From NCBI GenBank assembly GCA_013398955.1, contig VWPU01004130.1, forward strand, positions 310,001-374,000: a stretch of 64,000 bases of DNA, read 5' to 3'. The notes under the pieces are model-generated. The model saw nothing but the letters and a program-made list of their open reading frames with translations. It was not told the origin of the DNA and did not search any database. Position 1 is the stretch's first letter; each line of letters begins with the position of its first letter. This document shows, piece by piece, positions 35,068 to 48,400 of this stretch. The DNA comes from Callaeas wilsoni. Lineage: Eukaryota; Chordata; Aves; Passeriformes; Callaeidae. The translations under genes and the position numbers were made by a program.

Positions 35068-37845
35068 AAACTGTTATGAGTTTTCATTTATATATCAAAA
35101 TAAATTATAACAGTGTTTATTCCCAACACTGAATCCATTCACAAGGTGATTTTGATTTAAGTTAATTTAATGAGTAGTCTTCCTGCTGCTGCAGTGCTCT
35201 GAAAATTATTGATTGTGTTCAATTCCCGACATAAAAGCAGTTTGCTAATACTATCAATTTAATCATAGCTGTATTTTGGTTAAAATGCTTGTCCTATCGA
35301 TATCAGTATTTATCTCTTTCCTTACCTGAGCTGACAATGTAATCAAAGCACCAGATGTACCTATGCTTTGTAGAGATTTTATTAGTGTTCACTACTCTGC
35401 ACGTAATCTCAAGCAAAAAAGAGAAGACAAGATATTGCATAGTCAAAGAACAGATGAAGAACATTTGCTTTGGTTTTGGGGTTGTGTTTTATTCTGGTTT
35501 TGATTAATACAAGGCAAAACTTTCTTCTGTAGAAGTCGTAGTGTACCCTTCCCACATCAGCAGTGGGCTTAAGTCTTCCCCTCCTGTCTCTATCAGTCAG
35601 GAAATGTGTAAGGAGTAGAAACTGTTCCTAAAAGCTCTCATAATTCAGTGAAGGTCACTGGTTTTCTGGTACTCAACCAGAAAAGACTTAATATAAGAAA
35701 TTAAACTATGGCTTTACTGAAGGTTAAAAGTCTTTTGTACTAGAAAATATTCCACTGTATAGGGAATAATAAATGGAACAAGGTTTGTAAGACCACTTTT
35801 TAAAATCTAAAATCCCATATATTTCTTTACATTTACATATGGGTTATTATTTCCACTTTCTAAATAGAGCGTCTTAGGCTCAGGAATACTTCATACAGCT
35901 AGGTCATGTAGTGTATCCACAGAAGCATGAGGAATCCTGAATTGTCCCTCTGCTGTCTTAATCTGACTGGACATTAACCACTACACAACAGTGGGTAAAT
36001 AAAAGGCTGATGAGAGGTTTGCAGAGGCCTTAAAAGCTCTTTCTATTGTGAGAAATTAGCCCTTTGATAAAGAACTGTTACTTGTTGAAGCAGACAGCAA
36101 GAAATTCACTGCAGTACAGTTATTAGGAAATATTCTTGAGACAAGATGAAATGCTTCCCTGGGTGGAACTACTTAGCCAACAAGGTTGTTAGGATTATAT
36201 AATGGTAGGGGTTCCTCCATAAATAAAATATATGTAAATCCCTGTAGAGCTGTGTATTACTTAATAGAATATTCTGCATACTGAAAATGATAACTGCAGA
36301 AAAGACTAAATCTACAGAGCACTATCAGCATTGTTAGGACTTAAATTATGCTTCTTCACACCAAAAAAACCCTAACCTTTATGAGAGCATGTTACTTGCT
36401 GATGGTCTGAAGCATGTAATTTGACTTTGAATGGTTTCAAAACTGGAATTAGAAACTTGAGTGACTCATCCGATTCAACATAAAGAAACATGAAGTAATG
36501 AGATTGGAGGGGAAGGTAATGAAGAGAAAGATTTTACTGTTATTTCTTATATGTTATGGGGATATGAACAAAAGAAAGATGTGGTACTGATTTGAAATAA
36601 GCCCTCTGAAGTAATGAAATTATTTTCAATAGCAATAAAAAACTTAGGAGCAAGGAGAGTTTTAATGTTAGCAACCTCATTTATTAAACCAAGAAATGCT
36701 ATAGTAAACAAACCGATGGGGTGAAAGGTTATTCCTCTGGGGGTGTTCTGTGACACACTAACACTACAAATCCAAGCTTCAGAAAGTAAAAGAAGCTCCT
36801 GAGCTCTGGTACAGAATACATGTGACTTTAGAAGTAAATTGTGTACATATTAGGAAAAAGAAAACATGGAAATAAAGCTTGTTACCAGACTTCAGTGGCC
36901 CATGAATTATGAACACAGTGGTTTTGTGCTCTCACTATCTCAGCTTCCTAATGATTTAGGTATATTGGAAACAGAGTTGTGGCTTTGGATTCTCTGTTGT
37001 AGTCACGATCACTGAGATTAGACAGGTGCCTAAAATCCTGCACTCGTGCTCCCTGAACCAGGCCTCCAGTACCTGCCTTCCTTGGAGAGGTGCTTTGACA
37101 GGAAACACAGAGAAATGTCAGTGGAGCTTCTTATTCACCAGGATAAGAATTCCCTGAACTTGAGCCCAAAACTGAACTAATGCCTGTTTTGAATTGCTAC
37201 AATGGTTAATTACGCTCAGATTGAACAAAAATGGTTGAAAGACTTGGATTCTTCAGTTATGTGCAGTCGTCTCTCTCTTAAAAACACATTGAGAGTTTAC
37301 TTTTTCTGTTAAGAAATGTTTCAGATAAATTATGTTTGGGGATTGTCAGTTGTATTCCCTGGCATTTCAACAAAATGCGTTGGAGAAGGACGAATCACAG
37401 AGAATACGACTGCTGGGACATCAGGTGAAGAACCAGAGAATCAATGAGCATTGCTGAGAACTGAGGGCCAAGCACGGAGCACGTTCACCTTTCTGTGCTC
37501 AGTGCAGGCCCCAGTCTGAGTGCAGTCAGCTGTTCTCTGATCCAAACACATTTGAGTGTTTTAGAGGACAGGGCTGATGCAAGACTAGATGCAATCCATA
37601 AATGATTGTTTTGTGTGATGACATGACAGTCACACGCAGCGGACAGCAGGCAGAGCTGTGGAGAACAGGTAAACTGCAAGAGGTCAAATAACTAAAGTAC
37701 CTGAAAAAGCTGTTTGAATCAAACAAGAAAGTGGAAAAAAAAGTTACTTCATTTCTTGTGAGGGCTACAGACTAACCTCTAGTGCCACAGGAGTTGTAAT
37801 TTGCCATAGTGTTTTCCAGAACTAGTACTAAATTGGCAGTGGCAA

Positions 37846-37861
37846 AAATAAATAAATAAAT
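37846..37861. repeat. (AAAT)4 microsatellite
   Basis: Four AAAT units, no associated feature. Confidence 0.9.
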
Positions 37862-38770
37862 AGCTCTGAGAGATTTTTTCCATTGTGGCTTTGATCTACC
37901 TAGAAGCCACTCAAGGAAAGCCATTTCTTGCTGTGTTTCTGACTTATTTTATGAATTTCTTGTTGGTTTGACCAAACACTCAAGCTTCTGAATTGATTCA
38001 GCCTTTGCCCACATTTAGAGGTGTCAAATCACAACTGAAAGCTGGAGAAGCACTCATTTTTCTCTTTCCCATTCACAGCTGCCAAGCTCCTGTGTTTTAG
38101 CACCTGCCCAAATTAGCACGTTCTGCTCCAGCCGAGGACTGACTCCCAGCCATCTCTTATGGGCTAAACCAGAGATTACTATTGGCTTCCGAAATGCCAA
38201 CTCTTCTTGTGCTCTCTGGCTTTCCTTTGTGCCTCATCCAACCAGAGCCAGGATGTATTCCTAGCTGGTGAACACTGATTTGAACACACAAAAGCCAGGG
38301 ATGCTTTGCTGGATTACATCTAGCAGGGATCTGACCTATCTTTGAACCCTGCACAGGCTAATGCTGGTTTTTTTCCAAATTTTTTTTTAATAGTATGGTC
38401 AGCTCAGCCTTGTCCAAGCTTTAATTTATGAAGTATCACTTCTGTGAGTGGGCATGAAATGGAGATTACCTTTGCCAGTTTGCTACTTCATCAAGTAGCC
38501 AGTTAAAGTCCATCCAGGCAAACCAAATCTTATGCAAAACATCTTTCATGGCCCAGCCCCTGCACAAGCAGCATGAATTTCAGGACTGTGCTGCCACTGT
38601 AGCTTCAAGTTTTCATAAATACCACCCTTTGTGGCTGCTGGGCACTGCCATGTGGGAAGTTAGTGCCCAGGGATAAATCCTGACTGCGAGTGAGTGAATT
38701 TCAGCTGATGAGAGCAGACTTTGACCAAGCCTCTTACAATTTGGCTGTAAATAACTTTTCCCAGTCTTGG

Positions 38771-38803
38771 TTTTTTTGGTTTTTTTTTTTTTTTTTTTTT
38801 TTT
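38771..38803. repeat. Long T-run interrupted once by GG
   Basis: Seven T, then GG, then about 24 T. Read on the minus strand it could be the A-tail of a retroposed copy, but no recognisable retrogene or SINE body lies to its left on that strand. Confidence 0.85.
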
Positions 38804-41800
38804 AATTTGAAGAGTGTCTAGATAAATACTTTGCAGAGAAACCTTCCTGATGGTTTTGTATGGTGCTTGGGGTCCCTCGGTAATAAACTTGGGGTAGCAA
38901 AGTTACAGCACTGAGCTGCCTGTATTTCTGCTGTGAGCGCCATGCTGGATGTGGCTCCTGTGTGGGTTCCGTGCCAAAAAATAGCCTCTGCCATCACTAA
39001 TGCACCAAAGCACCAGTGAGACCATTGGCTTCTCCTTTTACATGCTGAGCCCTGAAGTGGTCATTATTTATCAAGCAATTCTTGCTGCAAATATGCTCAG
39101 CAGGTTTTCTAGTTTTCTTCTTTCACTGATGAGCTAGCGTGCATTATCTTCCCCCTTGTAAAGCAAAGTAAATAACAGCAGATACTTAACCCCCCCAAAA
39201 AAATAAAAGGCAAATATGTTTAAATATGGGGAAATATTAGTAAATGCTAATATCATAATTCTGACTTGGACTCCAATGATCCTTGACAGTCTCTTCCAAC
39301 TCAGGATATGGTATGATTCCAACTGAATTTTTAATCTCTCGTTTCTCTGAAAACAGCTAGAAAAATTGCGCACCTGACAGAGCAGAAAGTTATCTTTCAC
39401 AAATTTTTGGAAAACTGCAATTATATTAGGTTGTAATTTTTTAGAAGTTTTTCATCATTTTTGAGAAAAATCTTTTTCACTAGGAAGCCACAATTGTTTC
39501 AAAATACTTTTTATTTGTAAAAATGTTGTCCTTATATCATTTCAAACTGACACAAAAATGTAAGTCTGCATTATTTAGTATTTTATGAAATTTGGAAGCA
39601 TTGCTCTGATTTCCTACAGTTTACTGTGCAGGTCATGCCATATTTTTTGGGCGTTGCTATGTTCAGCTGTATTGTAGAATACCTGGACAAACACATGCAC
39701 AGAGGTTGTCCCAGGCATCACTGGAACGATTTCTGATTAGAGTGGGCAGAGGAAGCAGCAGTGAAATGTGAAGAGGGGCAGAGCTAAGGCTGCCTTTTTT
39801 GCTTGATGAGATAAGGTGGCAAATCCAACAGAGGAAAAACTGCTGGGAGTCAAAGCCAACTTCTCCCAGCTGTGGGGCACGAGGCTCTTCCCGTTGGAAG
39901 CAGAGCTGCTTTTTTCAAGGCCACGGGAGCCTGGGGGAATGGTTCTTGGGCTTTCTCTTGCCCACATCTCCCCTTTTCCTGCCAGCAGCCCTGGCCCCGC
40001 TCCCATTTCAGTGACGGCCCTGTGAACGAGTCTGTAACCTTGGTGGAGAAGCAGGAAAGTGGTGTTAATAATAAAAGGGCTAATTGTGCACCCCATCTGC
40101 CTTGGAAATCACTGAGTTCAAAGAAACTGTCCTTGCATAAGGCAAACAGTCCTCCTCCAGAAAACATGGAGCAGTGTCTCTCAAACGGCTTATGCAGAGG
40201 AATATCTGTGTAGTATATCAGTGTACATATGAGATGCTTATATAGTTTCTAAAAAACCTGATTTAGTAGGTATCTAATCTTTCCAGGTTTTTTTGAGGCA
40301 TTTTATATGGCACTCATAGGAGTTGATAGAGCTGAACTGTTTTGCAATGGAGAGAGAAAAAATATGTGGTTCAAGTGGCAGGACCTCATGAGGCAGGGGT
40401 TTCCCTTTGTCCAAACTCCTTTCTGTGGTAAAAGGTTTATATTATAAAGACATATTCCCCTTGTACTTTGTAGTGTCCATAATGTCAGGACTGAGAGGAA
40501 ATGGGATGTAAATCTGCTGGAGTTACCCCCTGTGCCCTCACACATACCATTTTTAATTTTCCAACGTCAGACACAACACGTGTGATTGTGATCTCATTTA
40601 TAGTACTATAAAATGGAGATTAATTCCGTCTAAATCACACACCAAGTCAAGTTCTGAAAGTGTACCTTTAAGAAGCATATGGCAGAACACAAATGTATTA
40701 AAGTCATCAATATTTATGGAGCAGGTAAAATGCATATTAGACAGGCTAGATGCCATCTGTCAAAATAATCTTGATTCCAACTTGCTATCCAAAAAGATGA
40801 AGACTATTTCTAGGGCCAGCTCCTTAAGTCAGGTTAAAAGACAACATATTCCTGTGCCAACAAAAGTGAGGTTATCACATAAATGAATATGAAAGGATAT
40901 CCTTATGTATTGAGTCACTGTCAATTCCAGACGTGTACTAAAACTGTCGGACTCCGAACACGTCACAGAGCAGCCCCTGGGCACGACTTTGTCAAAGTAA
41001 TTCTGTCCTTCAGACCAGAGCGCTAATTGTTCAGAAGTATTCCGGGCAAATTTAGCCAAAAGTAAATTAACTAGTGACTCCATATCCCATTTCCTAAATC
41101 ACCTATTAGGAGAGTGGACCATAGAAGCACATCGGTGGAATAGATTATTTTAGGTAAGGAACAGGCTGAAATTTTCCCCTTTCTAGATTAATTTCAGGAA
41201 GTGTTGAGATTTAAATATTCAACAGTCTAATCCTGCATCAGCTTATGTTAATAAAACTGTCATTAAACCCAGAGGAAGAAATTTCAGACCCTGGAAGTTA
41301 AATTTATTTTAATCCTGTTACACAGGGCTGTTTAATGTTCTCCACAGAAATCCCCAAAATAAGGCAAAAGTGACTTGTTTTTGAGATTTTGGGGGGATTT
41401 TTGTTTCACACGCACCAACCTGAAGCTCTGATCTTGTTTGCCAATTTGGCTAGAATTCTGACTAAGCTTAGGAAAAAAAACAAACCTAAGTTATAGCAGG
41501 GGTTTCATGTGGTTTACAGTTTCAACCCAAATAACTTTAAGAATTTTTTGGGTTTCATTCAGAATAAAACAAAGCAGACAGTAAGTTGAAGAAAACGAGA
41601 TGTGAATGGTGGTGCAGCCCAAGCAGCTTGGTTTTGTAAGAGTAGAGAGAGGCCCTTCCACTGGTCATTATCAGGGCTAAGTGCAAAAAGTCTCCCTTTT
41701 CAATGTTAAAAGAAGCATTTATCACATGATATATTACGAGTACAGAAGTATTTGAGATTCTGTTGGCTAACATAATGCCAGCTGCTGCCTTTTTTCCTCA

Positions 41801-42277
41801 TTCTTAAGAAACTCCAAGTGTAGACAATTTCTGTATATTTAGAAGAGTTATTTAAAATGCCAGGAAATGTGTCACGTTCAGTAACCAACAGACACTTCAT
41901 TAGCAAAGCTGTTATTAAGCAACACACAGCCAAAGCCTCCTGAAATCAAAGGGGAACCTTCCATTTACACCTTGAACCAGACCTTTAAATACAAGCCAGG
42001 TAGTAAAAAATGAGGCCTAATTATTACATTTATTTTTTTATGAAATGTTTATGTCCTCTGCTATGTTATTAAATGCAGACTGCCTGATCAAGGGGGAGTT
42101 TTCCCTCAAATGGACTCCTTGAGTCTATTTTATGTCATAGCAAATATATACAAAATGTTTCATTCGCTCATTAATGCCTTCATTAAATACAAGTTAAATT
42201 TAAAAGATGAAAGCAACTTTTTAGTGAGATTTGGGGGTTTTTTTCTCCTGTTGGCTCCATGTTTCATCAGTGATGTG

Positions 42278-42423
42278 AATCACAGAATCCTAGAATGGCC
42301 TGGGTTGGAAGGGACCTTAAATATCATCTAGTTCCAAATCCCCTGCTGTGGACAAGGGCAGCTTCCCCTAGACCAGGTTGCTTGGAGCTCCATCCAACCT
42401 GGCCTTGAACTCTTCCAGGAATG
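42278..42423 (-). mobile_element. CR1 LINE fragment, 3' end, antisense
   Basis: It starts 'aatcacagaatcctagaatg', continues 'gcctgggttggaagggacct' and 'taaatatcatctagttcca', and passes through 'ctagaccaggttgcttgga' to 'tccaacctggccttgaac'. That is the last part of avian CR1 read backwards. It is the closest to consensus of the three copies in the window, so it is probably the youngest. Only about 145 bp remain, the usual extreme 5' truncation. Confidence 0.92.
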
Positions 42424-45304
42424 AAAAATGGATAGTTTGCTGTTGGTGACACAAAAGAACTTGTAATCTTTTCATTTTTTCTCTCAAAACCTCTTATTGG
42501 GATAATACATTGAGGTATTAAGTGAAGTGGGATTTGTTTGTTTTCCCACAGTCAAAAGGTGTTTATGGAATAGTAGAAAATGACACAATTTCATATGCCA
42601 GCTCAGAGCTAGGAAAAGGAAAAAAAAGAGTAAGGTCACTGAAAACAGGGCATATTTTTTCTGTACAAGTAGAGGTTTGTGTTCTCATTTTGATTCTTCA
42701 GCTGAAGCCCATCCTACAAAACGTCTTCAAGTGTGCTCTTCACTGTGCATGGATGCTGCTGAGCTCCATCTCTAACCCAGGCCATGTATAAAACATTCAA
42801 GGAAGACTAAGTCTAATTTAATCCATTACATGATTGTGCAAAATTGCTTAACCACATCAAAGAAGCGAAGGCATCTACCCTGGGACAGACCTTGTCAAAG
42901 AGCTTTCAAATGCAAAATGCAATCTTACAGGTGATTTAGTCATGGGAATGCACCACAGAGTGTATGCTTCACTTCTGCCTCTCCAATCAAAACAATGGAG
43001 CCATTATCAGAGAAAGAAATATTAGAACCATTTTCCTTATTAACTTTTCTTATTAGAGGATATTTAGATATCTAGTCATCTTTTCTCTTTCTTCATTTAA
43101 TCAGAGCAGTTTTGAAAAGGATTCTTATTGGTAATAAAGCTTCTTCCAGGGGTGAGGAGACATTTTAATTCTTTTTCTTAAGTAATAAATTTAAATATTG
43201 GTTGGAAAGAGGAGGAGGGGGGAGAATTCTGAATGAAGTGAATCAAATTCAATTCTGAATGAAGTTTCTTCCTTCAAAGTCCAGTAATTCTTGCAAAAAT
43301 AATATTTCTTCCACACCTAGCTCTTGCTTGTTAGTCACTGAATGTTGTTTACTGGTTGAAAAAAAAGTGTTGTATTATTTGGTTTCCACACCAAGTAGTT
43401 TGAATGCATGTTTACATCTCATTCTGTGGTTACGCTGGTAAAGTACCTTGCCAAAACCCTCAAGATTTGGGAGTTTTTTGGTGATTTGGTCATTGCTACT
43501 TCAGGCAAATGCAGCCATGAAAATGACCTTACTTCAGTGAAACTCTACCCCATTTTTCATTATTTCAGTCTGACATTGCACCTTTAGCACAGGAGGGGAA
43601 TAGCTGACACAAACCTGAGATGTTTGGCTCTACGATACCTGAGCTCTGTTGTTCTTTGCAGGCCTTTGATTTTGGGGCCATTTACACTTGCTGTCAGAGC
43701 ACAAAGGGGATGTCGTGGTTAATAACAAGACCTGGAAGAAGCCTGGCCATGACCCTTCCCCAGGCACATCCTGGAGAGCGATGGCACAGCCCTATTCCTC
43801 TCACCTGCCTCTGATCAGCCCCTGGAACAGATTGATGTTGTCACACAACCAGGCTCATTTTGGATACCAGGAATCTTTATGAACCATTAATTACTGAGGG
43901 TCCAGCTCGCTGACATCCATCCCACACCATCTGAATTGCCTGGATCCTCCTCCATAGCTTCATTTGGAGGCGAGCTGAAGCATAGCCAAGCCCCCAAGGC
44001 TGGCAGTGATTGAAGGGGGCAGAGTGCCCGGGAGCAGGGAATTATCCTTTGCAGCAGAGTGGGAGTGCCTCCGCGCCCTGCACCTCCTGCCTTGCTCACA
44101 GCCACACAGCATTCAAAACATGAGCTGGGCTGACAGGGAGAGCCAGGATTGATGTTACCTGTGGAGTCCTGCGCTCTCAGTCCAGTTCCTGTGTGCTGTA
44201 GTGGCAGGAAGGAGGCAGGCACAGAAGCCCAGATGTATTTTTCTGAAATACGTAATCTTTGCTCAGAGCGCAGAAAAGTTTAGAAGTGCCTCACTCTGAA
44301 ATAAAGGTGAAATTGGATAAAATAATAGTGTTTCAAAGAGGATAGTTGCGGGATTTCAGCACTCTTGCTCTATGAGGAATGTTTGGAGGCAGAGACATGC
44401 TGGTTTTGAAGTCCTGTAAATGCTGATATAGACCACAAAGATGCTGTTTGATTGCAACAGGAATTGCTTGTGCTAAGCAGTGACAGAGCAAATATCAGAT
44501 ATATGGGACTTCTCTTAACAGCCTGCTCTTTCCTTGACTGGATCCAGAATGTGTAAATCCATTTAGCTTATTTATTTTAAAACAATAATGTCCATAAAAG
44601 GCTAGAATAGCCTCTTACTGGTGATTAGCAAGTGTCATGTAGCACGTAGCTTTTGAGGATTGCAGGTAGTAGTGCCGCAGTTAAGTGCTCACATGTATAG
44701 TTACATGCTCAGGTGTGAAGGTGTTTCTGTTGTGCACAGACAAGCTGCAAAACTCCAAATGCCAGCACTTCCTGGAGATGGAATTTCTTCATCCAAGACA
44801 ACGTGGTGGCCTGGAAACAAGAGCTGGCACAGCAGTGCAGGTGCAGTGGGAGGTGTGGCAGCACATCACCTGCACTGCTGCAGCACGGGTTCGGTTGTGC
44901 TTCTGCCAGGAACACCTGGACAATCTCACCTGCCTGTTGTGATCAGGTTTTGGCTCCCGTGTGAATTAAAACCATGGCTTTAGCAAATGTGTGACAATTA
45001 CAGAGCAATGCTTCTGCAGCGGAATCAGGCTGGGTGCAAGCAAGTTGTCTGCATTTCTCAGGGGATGAAACTGATGTAACATTGTCCATATTGAATTGCA
45101 TTTAAAAACAGAAATCCTCCCCCATTCTTTGTTAATTGGAGGAAGCAGACTATAGCTGCCAAAACCACAAGTCAAATGCCAATAATTTAAAGCACAAAGT
45201 AACTGAAGCAACAGACACGCTAACCTAGATATTAGAAAAATTGGGTAGGAGGTGTTTTCCAATTCTATTTTAAGCCATATAAAATTAACACTTCATTAAA
45301 ATCC

Positions 45305-45420
45305 CTGAAACATCAACTTCTGGGCTAAATTTAACTTGCACCAGCATAAATCCAAATCACCTCTCATAAGGCAATAATTTTATATAGATATAACCAAAGC
45401 CTAATTTTGTCACTTTTGAA
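45305..45420. mobile_element. Second MITE-like ancient repeat remnant
   Basis: The sequence runs 'gggctaaatttaacttgcac', 'cagcataaatccaaatcacc', then 'tagatataaccaaagcctaa' and 'ttttgtcac'. This order resembles the reptile/bird palindromic repeat with ACACCAGTGTAAATC in one arm and its complement in the other. It is much decayed, and the second arm is only partly recognisable. This is a resemblance by eye, so confidence is low. Confidence 0.35.
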
Positions 45421-48400
45421 AGTGCAACCTTGTAGCCATAGAGATGGCAGCAGAATTGTGAATTTGGCCTTTTAATAGCAAAGCTATTTCATTCGTGACT
45501 AAGTATGCAAGCTGCCCATCTACCTTAATGTAGAGAGGCAATGCAGAGAGAATGAGAATTAAATGTAGGGGAGCCTGATTCTGAAGAGCAAGTTTTAGCA
45601 AATATTAGTAAATACTGTACTTGGTAACCTCCTGAACAAATCAGCCTCTGGAGTACCCTGCAGCACGGTCCCTCTGCTTGTTTCCTCAAGCAGTTTCATT
45701 GGCTGACAAACTCTCCTCTTTATTTCCACTTCATGAGCTAAGTGCTAATGAAACACCCTGACATGGTATATTTAACACTGTGATGTTTCTTCTTTCCACA
45801 AAGTACTTAGTCTGGACATTTGGTCTTGGGCACATTGGAAATCCTGCTGGAAAATAAGTACAAATACAGACTGTGAAGTCTCTCTACTCTTCAAAGAGCA
45901 GACTGTTGTTCCCCCTATCACCCACAAATGTACATAGAAGTATTGTATCCTCCTTATGTTCTTCCTGGTGATCCTCCAAGGATTTTGATGTTTTACATAG
46001 ACCCTTGTTCAGAGCTGGGATCTAAAAGCCTCAGTTAACTGGTGTGTTTGATAGCAAGCAAAAATCTTTATATGAGTTTTGAACTGTCCTGTGAGGCCTT
46101 AAGCACTAACTTGCTGCTAGATAAGTCTGGAAAACTTGTGATAGAATGTTGGCTTCCCCTTCCTCAGGTGCTTCTCATGCAGTTCTGTTTCCACCCTTGT
46201 AATATAGAGGGTTTGTTTCATAAAGAATTAAAGTTCCAGCAATAGCAATTTTGGCTGATTGGTAGCGCTAAAAGCTACTACTGGAAATCTTGCAGACAAC
46301 CTCCTTAAATGATTTACACACTATCTTCTGCATTTTTTTTTTTATTATAGATAATATATTTATCACTGAATAAAAAATTCTCATGGGTCCAGGTACACAC
46401 TTCTTATGTGAACAGCTTTGGCTATTCAGTGCCCTTGGGTAGTCTGAGGAACAGGAGGAGTACATGAGATGGTGCAGAAGCCCCAGCACTTGCCTCCTGG
46501 AGCATATGGTGCTTCTGGTCTGCAGGACGCGTATCTGTGTCTGTAAGAGCTGAGCTACGAAATGCAGCCAGTCATTCTGCATATGCTGGTGCTTAGGAGT
46601 CCTTGCAGTGGTTAGAGATGGTATAATTGGCTACAGGAAGTACAACCCTGCATCTCATCAAGAAAGAAAAAAATCCTTTATGATTAAGCTTTAAATCTTT
46701 TATTTCAAGTGGTAACTGCTATCTGAGTGCATGCAGCCACAGAAACCATAGAGAATACACTGAGTAAAGTATCCAGTGTGGGGAAAACGTGGGAAGATGT
46801 GGGTGTGGTCTTCAAGCTCCAAATTTGCCAAATTGTGTTGCCCATAACCTGTAAGCTACAGTGCACTAACTGACAAACGAAAAAAGCTTTTATCAGTATT
46901 TGTGTGGTGTGGGAACCAAACAAACCAATTTTGCAATTTGTGACTGCTTAATTATGTGATTGGAGGCCAGGCCTGTTCCAAATAGAAAAACAATTTTAAT
47001 TATGTCCCATTGTGAAAGGTTTAAAAGTCTTTTAAAAGACTTTACAGCATTAAAAATGCACTTAATATTTTGTTTATTGCTGGACACAATGAATGACACA
47101 CATTCTGCTTTGCATATCTTCTCAAACAGCAAAGTTTTGGACAGTTTGGGGGATACCTGGGGAGAGGAAAAGATCCATGCCCAGTTGCCTAGAGTGCACT
47201 TCATGGCAGCTCCCTGTCCCAAACCATGTGTCTTCTCATGACTGTGTTTTCTGTATGTGGTGGGAGTCATTTCTTTCACCTGCTGGCCAGGCTGCTGCTC
47301 CTGAACTGTTTGCACATCCACAGCAGTTTGGCTGCCCAGGGGATTCAGAGGGGGACAGGAGGAAGCAGGAGACTGTGGCTTTGCTTAGGCCACGGCATTG
47401 ATCAGAGATGGGATCAGAAAGCACCATCGTGGAGCAGATCCTCCATCTAACTTCCCTCCAGAGGCAGCTGACAGCCGGTTGCTGCCTTCTACCCAGAGGT
47501 AGAAAGATGTGGTTTTATGTAACAGTTTTCTCAAGGTGATGTGCTACTTTTACCTGAATAACAGCTGTCTGTTCCTTTGGGAAAAGAATAACTTCAGCTG
47601 CAGGCTGGGGTTTGTCTGTTGGAATGGAGTTGTAGCTATGCTGTGAATCGGTCTCTGATTCTTTATGGTTTCATTTTGAATATATCAGAGTTTGGGCTGG
47701 AGAAATCAGCTTGTTCAGCGTACTGGGGAGTTGAGCTGCTTCCCTGTGGATCCCTAAAGAAAAGGATAAAAGAAGGAAGTTTGGTGAAGTTTGCAGGAAG
47801 GACAGATAAGATGCAGGCAAAGCTTTTTGTCATTGCCACTATGGCACCGCTGACCCAAATGCCCGCTGTCACACAAGGGAGCAAACTATTATTGGAGAGT
47901 AATCACTGATGTGATGTCATCCAATTAACTCCTGAATTTCTTGTGCTGGCTGGAAGGTGGGGAGGTGAGATCTTTCTTCCTCGTGCTGCTGTTTTACAGG
48001 CTTGCAATACATGAGGAGAGAAAGCGATTAAATGGAGTCGCACAGCACATGGAAATTGTTTTACACAGAAATGTGCACCATTGTGAAAGCCATGTTTAAA
48101 ATCTATGCTGAATCGTAAGGAGTGCTCCTATATGCGATAGCACCAAGGGTCAGGTCTGCAGGAATATGATTTTTAAGTTACAGAAAAAATAATAATCTTA
48201 TCAGTCCCAAAACTGAGGGAAAACTTCTATCAATAACCACTAAGAGACAGTTTCTCAGCGGCAGTTAGAAAAAAATTGGAGGCTGCCAACCTATAAATTC
48301 AGGGCTCTGGATATTTTCTCCTTCACGGGGACGACTTCCAGCTCTGGAGTGCCCAGCCAGAGTAAACACACAGCCTCCAGCCCACCTTCCCAGGTGATCC

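Larger units (their letters stand above)
34601..42277. other. Intergenic, no recognisable gene
   Basis: Unique AT-rich DNA with the G12 run, an (AAAT)4 repeat and a long T-run at 38771. 39780-40020 is GC-richer and gives overlapping ORFs (up to 119 codons) in three frames on both strands, the pattern of few stop codons by composition rather than a gene. 35150-35340 is repeat-free with 'cctatcgatatcag' and ATTA-type words and might be conserved. Confidence 0.6.

Noticed and set aside
38771..38803. T-run as the A-tail of a minus-strand retrogene
   Set aside because: No cDNA-like or SINE body on the expected side and no target-site duplication found by eye.
39737..40213. Cluster of ORFs on both strands
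   Set aside because: Overlaps in several frames follow from a local GC-richer composition; no domain recognised.
46893..47321. 142-codon ORF, minus strand
   Set aside because: No known domain, overlapping ORFs in other frames on both strands, no sign of splice structure.
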